From JAEUNJ01 sp052035955 (GTDB lineage Bacteria; Pseudomonadota; Gammaproteobacteria; Burkholderiales; Rhodocyclaceae): 64,000 nucleotides of DNA. Made by a program: the position numbers and the translations under genes. Position 1 is the stretch's first letter. Every line of letters begins with the position of its first letter. The notes under the pieces were generated by a model, which was not told the DNA's origin, did no database searches, and saw only the letters and a program-made list of their open reading frames with translations. Where the stretch lies: assembly GCA_052035955.1 (NCBI GenBank), contig JBPOHD010000016.1:26715-90714 (forward strand). Reading direction: 5' to 3'. This document shows positions 59,962-64,000 of the stretch, one piece after another.

Positions 59962-60690
59962 ATGAACCAGCGCCGACTCCCCGCCATTCGCCTGTCCCTC
60001 CCCTCCCGCGCCGGATGGGCCGCCGCCCTGTTCGCGCTGCTCCTCGCCCTCCCGGCCTGGGCGGCGGACCTGCTCTACCTCAACACCCCGGCCGGCGCCG
60101 AGCGCCTGGTATCGGCCCGCCACCGGCAGCACTTCTTCCTCGTCCAGCCCTACCTGGAAAGCCAGCAGAACCTGGCCTTCTGCGGCCCGGCCAGCATCGC
60201 CGCCGTGCTCAACAGCCTGGACCTGCCGCGCCCCGCCGCCGGGCCCCTCTATCCCTATCCCTTCTTCACCCAGGACAACGTCTTCACCGCCGCCACCCAG
60301 CGCATCAAGTCGCACATCCAGGTCAATGCCCGCGGCATGACCCTGGCCGAGTTCGCCGCCTTCCTGAATGCGCTGGGCACCCGGGCGGCGGTGCATTACG
60401 CCGACGAGCTCGACCTGGACGGGCTGCGCGCCCTGGTCAAGGCGACGCTGGAGAACCCGAAGGGGCGCCTGGTGGCGAACTACAGCCGCAAGCCCCTGGG
60501 CCAGGCCGGCGACGGCCATCTGTCGCCCCTGGGCGCCTACGACGAGGCCAGCGACTCGGTGCTGCTGCTGGACGTGGCGAAGTTCAAGTACCCGCCCGTC
60601 TGGATCGCCCTGGCGGACCTGTTCGCGGCGATCCGGACCACCGACCCGGACTCCGGCCGTAGCCGGGGACTGGTGAGCATCGAGGGCTGA
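59962..60690 (+). CDS. Exported phytochelatin-synthase-family protein
   Basis: A 242-residue papain-fold protein with a signal peptide (ending PAWAAD, residue 34). The catalytic triad of the family is complete: cysteine in FCGPASIAAVLNSL (about 71), histidine in GDGHLSPLGAYDEASDSV (about 187) and aspartate in LLLDVAKFKYPPVW (about 205). Bacterial single-domain members cleave glutathione or its conjugates rather than making long phytochelatins. Here it would act in the periplasm. An ATG 12 codons upstream is an alternative start. Confidence 0.88.
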   Translation: MNQRRLPAIRLSLPSRAGWAAALFALLLALPAWAADLLYLNTPAGAERLVSARHRQHFFLVQPYLESQQNLAFCGPASIAAVLNSLDLPRPAAGPLYPYPFFTQDNVFTAATQRIKSHIQVNARGMTLAEFAAFLNALGTRAAVHYADELDLDGLRALVKATLENPKGRLVANYSRKPLGQAGDGHLSPLGAYDEASDSVLLLDVAKFKYPPVWIALADLFAAIRTTDPDSGRSRGLVSIEG

Positions 60691-61055
60691 ACCCCCGGGA
60701 CGGGAAGGCTGCCCCGGCGGGCGCGGATCCGTGCCTTTCTCCACCCTGTGCCTTTCGTCGAATTGACCGGTGATTACCCCACGACGATAATCCCTCGTTC
60801 ATAAAGAGGGTATTTGGGCCATTCGAGTTACCACGGTATGCATGGGTTTGGGTCCCGATCGGTCTTGGGCGATAGGACGACACCTGCGTCAATGAACCAT
60901 GGGCATGGGCTCTTGCGCTTCGAGTCTCCCGGTCGTGTGGTCCGTCCTGTACTCGATTCACGGGCGTCGCCGGAGGGGTGGCGCGCGTGAATGCCCGTAG
61001 CATGCTAGGCGATGAAGTCGAACCGATCTTCTTTCTCCCGCTTGAGGACGATTGA
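60691..61055. other. Intergenic region without a convincing gene
   Basis: No ORF with coding character is seen. A short hairpin CCCTC (60792-60796) / GAGGG (60806-60810) and a TTACCACGGTA string near 60828 are present, the latter similar to the heptamer at the island ends. GC is lower than in the flanking genes between 60770 and 60860. Confidence 0.5.
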
Positions 61056-61985
61056 ATGAACTACCCGATGCTCTACTGGTTCGTGCCGCGGGAAATGGTC
61101 GCGCTCGTCAAGTTCCTGCTGATGGCCGGGCTGCTGCTGGGGGTGGCCTGGATGGCCTGGACCTACTTCAAGGGCGTGGCGGATCGGGAGGCCCGATTGC
61201 GTCGGATGGGGTGGGTCGGGCTCCTCGTGCTGCTGGCCGGCGGACTGCTGGCCGGCAACGAGGTGATGGAACGCCGGCAGGCGGAGGCCAGAAGGCAATA
61301 CGTGCGGGAAGCGGTGGCCCATTTCGAGCGGCGCTGCGCGACGGCGTACATAACCTACTACAAGGCGGTGCCGCCCCAGGATGGCGTCTTCATCATGAAG
61401 CCCGCCCAGACACCGACTTTCCACCAGCTTGCCGACCAATACTGGATGGGTGACCCGGTCGATATGCCGGATACCCCGGACCAGGAGGCCAAGGGGCTGC
61501 TTTATCGGCAGAAGTCCTTACCAAAGGGTAGTCGAGACGCAAACCAACGTGGTGGTTTCGATTTCGTTGAGGCACCCGGCCATGATTCCTCGGAGATGTG
61601 GATCCGTTTCAGGCTGGTGCCGGATGGACGCAAGGACTACAACGGCTATGACCTGAACGAGGTCAAGGGAGAAACGGCGAATTCCCGCCGTTCTCGGTAC
61701 GGTTATACCTGGGACGACATCTCGACGCCTGAAGACCGGAAGTACTGGGTGGCGGGGGGGCGGCTGCGGGTGGTGGACCTGGAGACCGGCGAGGTGGTGG
61801 CGGAGCGGGTGGGATACGTGTTCGAACGGTACTTCGGCGCCACCTCCTCGACCTTCAATCAGTCGCCGTGGAGGAGTGCCCGCGAGTGTCGAAACGGCTC
61901 CAGCGCTTCACGGTACCGGCGAGAATTCATAAGTAGGGCCCTGGGAACCTGGGATGAGTTGAATGAGCCGGGTGGCCTGAAATGA
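61056..61985 (+). CDS. Membrane protein, first gene of a duplicated unit
   Basis: A 309-residue protein with two N-terminal membrane helices (about 17-38 and 51-70) and a soluble C-terminal part. It is related to the exported protein at 62661-63518: compare YYKAVPPQDGVFIMK with IYKTVPDVEGLLLMK, and RVVDLETGEVVAERVGYVF with KVLDLETGEVLGEMTRYAM. The next ORF starts in an ATGA overlap. The family is not recognised; the pairing with a lipase-like gene suggests an accessory or immunity role, which is inference. Confidence 0.75.
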   Translation: MNYPMLYWFVPREMVALVKFLLMAGLLLGVAWMAWTYFKGVADREARLRRMGWVGLLVLLAGGLLAGNEVMERRQAEARRQYVREAVAHFERRCATAYITYYKAVPPQDGVFIMKPAQTPTFHQLADQYWMGDPVDMPDTPDQEAKGLLYRQKSLPKGSRDANQRGGFDFVEAPGHDSSEMWIRFRLVPDGRKDYNGYDLNEVKGETANSRRSRYGYTWDDISTPEDRKYWVAGGRLRVVDLETGEVVAERVGYVFERYFGATSSTFNQSPWRSARECRNGSSASRYRREFISRALGTWDELNEPGGLK

Positions 61986-62161
61986 GTGCACACGACCTGA
62001 GCACCCGGTTGAAATACGCGCGGCTGCAAATGGCCGCCGAGGCATTCCTGATCGATCGGGGAAAAAGCGGCCGTGTTCCAGGTCTTTCAGACCATGGTCG
62101 CCCCGGTGGCCCCACTCTCAGCCCGAACCTGAGACGTTCGCTATGTCTTTCGTCTGATTGA
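61982..62161 (+). pseudogene. Truncated lipase-like N-terminus (first copy)
   Basis: The first 23 codons (LKYARLQMAAEAFL) match the start of the ORF at 63521 (LKFANLQMAAEALY). After about residue 25 the similarity ends and the frame runs into a stop. It overlaps the preceding gene by ATGA, as expected for an operon partner. Most of the gene is lost. Confidence 0.6.
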
Positions 62162-62660
62162 CCCGCTTGTCATTGCGGTTGGATAATCCCGGCCTTGCCT
62201 TTGCCGTCCGCACCGGTGCCGCCGGCGCGACACGACGACCTCCAGAAAGCGACGCGCCCATGCAAGCTACCGCCCGTAATTCCCGCCCGATTCTGTTCGA
62301 GGAGATATCCGGGACCCTGTCGCGAGAGTGCTTCCACCCGAAGGTGGAAGCTATGGAGGGGGCGATGAAACTGCGCCCGGAACACGCCGGCCGCAAACCG
62401 CGGGATCGGCACAGGCCGGAAACTTCCCTTGTGCGCGCAACCGATGCGAACGAATGGATTTCGACCTTCGTTCAATGCGAATACATCCATCCGGAAAGAG
62501 AGGAAGCGTTGCTCCCCGGCAAGCCTGGCTCCGCGAACGCCAGCGGTAACGACAACGACCTGAACAGCCGTCTGACGTGTTCGGTTGGCCGTCGCCGTCT
62601 GGTCGCCCGCGATCGGCTTCATGGTGGCGCAGGCAAGGACATCGAATGGAGGCAAGGCGC
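62162..62660. other. Region between the two copies of the duplicated unit
   Basis: ORFs exist on both strands here (for example 62260-62664 plus) but none shows a ribosome site together with recognisable protein features. It may hold eroded remains of the gene that began at 61982. I do not call a gene. Confidence 0.45.
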
Positions 62661-63518
62661 ATGACCGCACACATCTCCCGAAGGCTGTTCGCCGCCTTGC
62701 TGGCGGCATGCTGGGCGCTGCCGCTGTACGCCTACAACCCGAACAATCGTTCGGAATACCTGGCGAAGATCAAGGAAGCCGAAGCCTATTACAAGGAGAA
62801 GTGCGAGAAGGTGGCCGGGATCAGGATCTACAAGACCGTGCCGGACGTGGAAGGGCTGTTGCTGATGAAGATCCGGCCCGAGCGGACCGATCGGGAACTG
62901 TCGGACCCCAACTGGCCTGGGGCGGCGTTTGGGGAGGAAGCCAGGGGGGATGGCTACATCACCTCTTTTCTCGGCTACGAATACCGCGCAGTCGACAAAG
63001 ACGGGGTGGTGTCATCGGTACGCGGCTACATCAACACCGACAAGCGCCCCGGCGGCCTCCCGGGATACCGGTGGATCGAGGTGATCGACCCGAAGGACGG
63101 GCAGCGGTATCGATATTCCGGTTCTGTGAAGGTGGTGGGCAGAAAGGACACCACGGCGTTCAATGTTCAACTTGCGCTTAAGAAAGACCCAAACTACGAC
63201 CTGAACGTCTATCGCTGGTCGCTCGACAAAACTCTCTCCCCAAGCAAGACCCCGCCGCGCTATGCCGTGACGTTCGAGGACCATGTGATCCCGCATGAAC
63301 GGGCGCTGTGGGTGGCAAGCAGCACGGTCAAGGTGCTCGACCTGGAGACCGGAGAGGTTCTTGGAGAGATGACCCGCTACGCCATGAGCTACATCCACGT
63401 CCCGCGCCACTCGATGCCATGGCTCAGTCATTCGATTTGTCCCTATTCGATTGGGGCCAGTGGGACGAATACCCGCCAATTCGTCGATCAAGTGCTGATT
63501 CCTATTGGAGTGAAATAA
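62661..63518 (+). CDS. Exported protein, second copy of the duplicated unit
   Basis: A 285-residue protein with a signal peptide (ARLFAALLAACWALPLYAY-type, cleavage near residue 22) instead of the two helices of its paralogue at 61056. The body keeps the same order of motifs (IRIYKTVPDVEGLLLMK; RYAVTFEDHVIPHERALWV; VLDLETGEVLGE). GGAGG precedes the ATG. The lipase-like ORF follows 2 nt after the stop. Function unknown. Confidence 0.75.
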   Translation: MTAHISRRLFAALLAACWALPLYAYNPNNRSEYLAKIKEAEAYYKEKCEKVAGIRIYKTVPDVEGLLLMKIRPERTDRELSDPNWPGAAFGEEARGDGYITSFLGYEYRAVDKDGVVSSVRGYINTDKRPGGLPGYRWIEVIDPKDGQRYRYSGSVKVVGRKDTTAFNVQLALKKDPNYDLNVYRWSLDKTLSPSKTPPRYAVTFEDHVIPHERALWVASSTVKVLDLETGEVLGEMTRYAMSYIHVPRHSMPWLSHSICPYSIGASGTNTRQFVDQVLIPIGVK

Positions 63519-63520
63519 GC

Positions 63521-63877
63521 ATGGATGCTCCGACCATTGCCGAGATGCTCAAGTTCGCCAACCTCCAGATGGCGGCGGAGGCCTTGTACGGCTTCAGCAC
63601 ACGCAAGCGCGATCCTGTTTCTATGTCGCCAGGCGATCTACTGTCTGCCACCGGGCATTACAGTGGCGCTATTCCAAGCGAAGTACTGAAAGACGGCAAC
63701 GAGCACGCCAGCCGCTTCGCTCAGACAGAAGCCGAGAAATTCATAGGCCAGTGGGTGGTCAAGGATCACCTCTCCAACACCACCACCGGTTTCAGCGGCA
63801 CGCTGTTCTTCAACTCCAACACCGACGAATACGTCCTCAGCTTCCGCAGCACAAGGACCAAAGGGGTCAGAGTCTGA
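63521..63877 (+). pseudogene. N-terminal fragment of a lipase-like protein (second copy)
   Basis: 118 residues beginning LKFANLQMAAEAL and reaching GFSGTLFFNSNTDEYVLSFRST, which resembles the first strands of class 3 lipase/DUF2974 domains (usual continuation FRGTE). The similarity stops at STRTKGVRV, where a GGGGTCAGAGTC string enters, and a stop follows at 63875-63877. The rest of the protein, including the expected GxSxG nucleophile, is absent. Truncation by a small repeat or mobile element is likely. Confidence 0.6.
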
Positions 63878-63892
63878 GGTTTCCCCTCATTT

Positions 63893-64000
63893 TCAGGTCG
63901 CACGGCACGCCTCCAGAGCTTGTGATCGCAAGCGTTCTAGGGCAAGGCGCAAGCCAGTCGTGGTCAGCCATGGCATCGGCTCCCGGATCGCCCGGGTGGC
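63893..64000 (-). CDS. Partial open frame at the right edge
   Basis: The minus strand is open from the window end to a stop at 63893-63895 (36 codons, ending LRSQALEACRAT). It follows directly after the GGGGTCAGAGTC string, so it could be the 3' end of a transposase-like gene. Too short to identify. Confidence 0.25.
   Translation of the reverse strand, partial: ATRAIREPMPWLTTTGLRLALERLRSQALEACRAT

Noticed and set aside
62170..62709. A 179-codon minus-strand ORF between the two copies of the duplicated unit
   Set aside because: No ribosome site, a composition typical of shadow frames, and overlap with the signal-peptide region of the gene at 62661.

Overview
The window looks like the chromosome of a high-GC betaproteobacterium, most likely near the Rhodocyclales (Azoarcus/Thauera/Dechloromonas/Accumulibacter type). 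This is inferred from gene order: trxB facing an ftsK-lolA-rarA-serS block, rpsP-rimM-trmD-rplS, a Rieske oxygenase divergent from xseB-ispA-dxs-folE2, DUF2069 next to YihY, and several PEP-CTERM proteins. No rRNA gene and no CRISPR array was seen; one tRNA-Ser gene is present.

Region by region. 1-1739: 3' end of a copper-exporting P-type ATPase plus a CopZ-like chaperone. 1761-2542: bfd-bfr iron storage operon behind a Fur box. 2663-4873: inorganic pyrophosphatase, an exported unknown protein, and a convergent membrane protein with a GIDE-like domain and an EF-hand loop. 4889-10288: acyltransferase-like protein, nadE, glnB, YhhN-family membrane protein, Smr-domain protein, trxB. 10507-22148: a two-partner secretion cluster (TpsB transporter, 2835-residue TpsA exoprotein, FecR-domain protein, Crp/Fnr regulator) that separates trxB from ftsK. 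22218-27954: ftsK, lolA, rarA, serS. 28017-28109: tRNA-Ser(CGA).

28110 to about 42200 is an integrated island at the 3' end of the tRNA. It carries a P4-type integrase, AlpA, a primase/helicase, small unknown proteins, a complete type I restriction-modification system (hsdM-hsdS-hsdR), two PEP-CTERM proteins of lower GC and an HNH endonuclease. A degenerate copy of the tRNA 3' end follows at 42179, directly joined to a decayed second integrase. This suggests that an older island at the same site is now a relic. A broken PAS-GGDEF-EAL gene and small unknown ORFs follow up to about 44660.

44745-59147 is mostly core genome: STAS protein, DUF2069, YihY, a large unknown, pyrF, the rpsP operon, a bacteriohemerythrin with an FNR-type box, the folE2-dxs-ispA-xseB operon, a Rieske oxygenase, an EamA transporter, a SpoIIAA-like protein and 3-mercaptopyruvate sulfurtransferase. 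59219-60690 holds a third PEP-CTERM gene and an exported phytochelatin-synthase-family protein. 61056-63877 holds a duplicated two-gene unit (membrane or exported protein followed by the N-terminus of a lipase-like protein); both second genes are truncated. 

The most interesting signals are: a nearly identical 19-bp palindrome upstream of two separate PEP-CTERM loci, paired heptamers at both ends of the island that look like integrase arm sites, and the duplicated, twice-truncated two-gene unit at the right edge.
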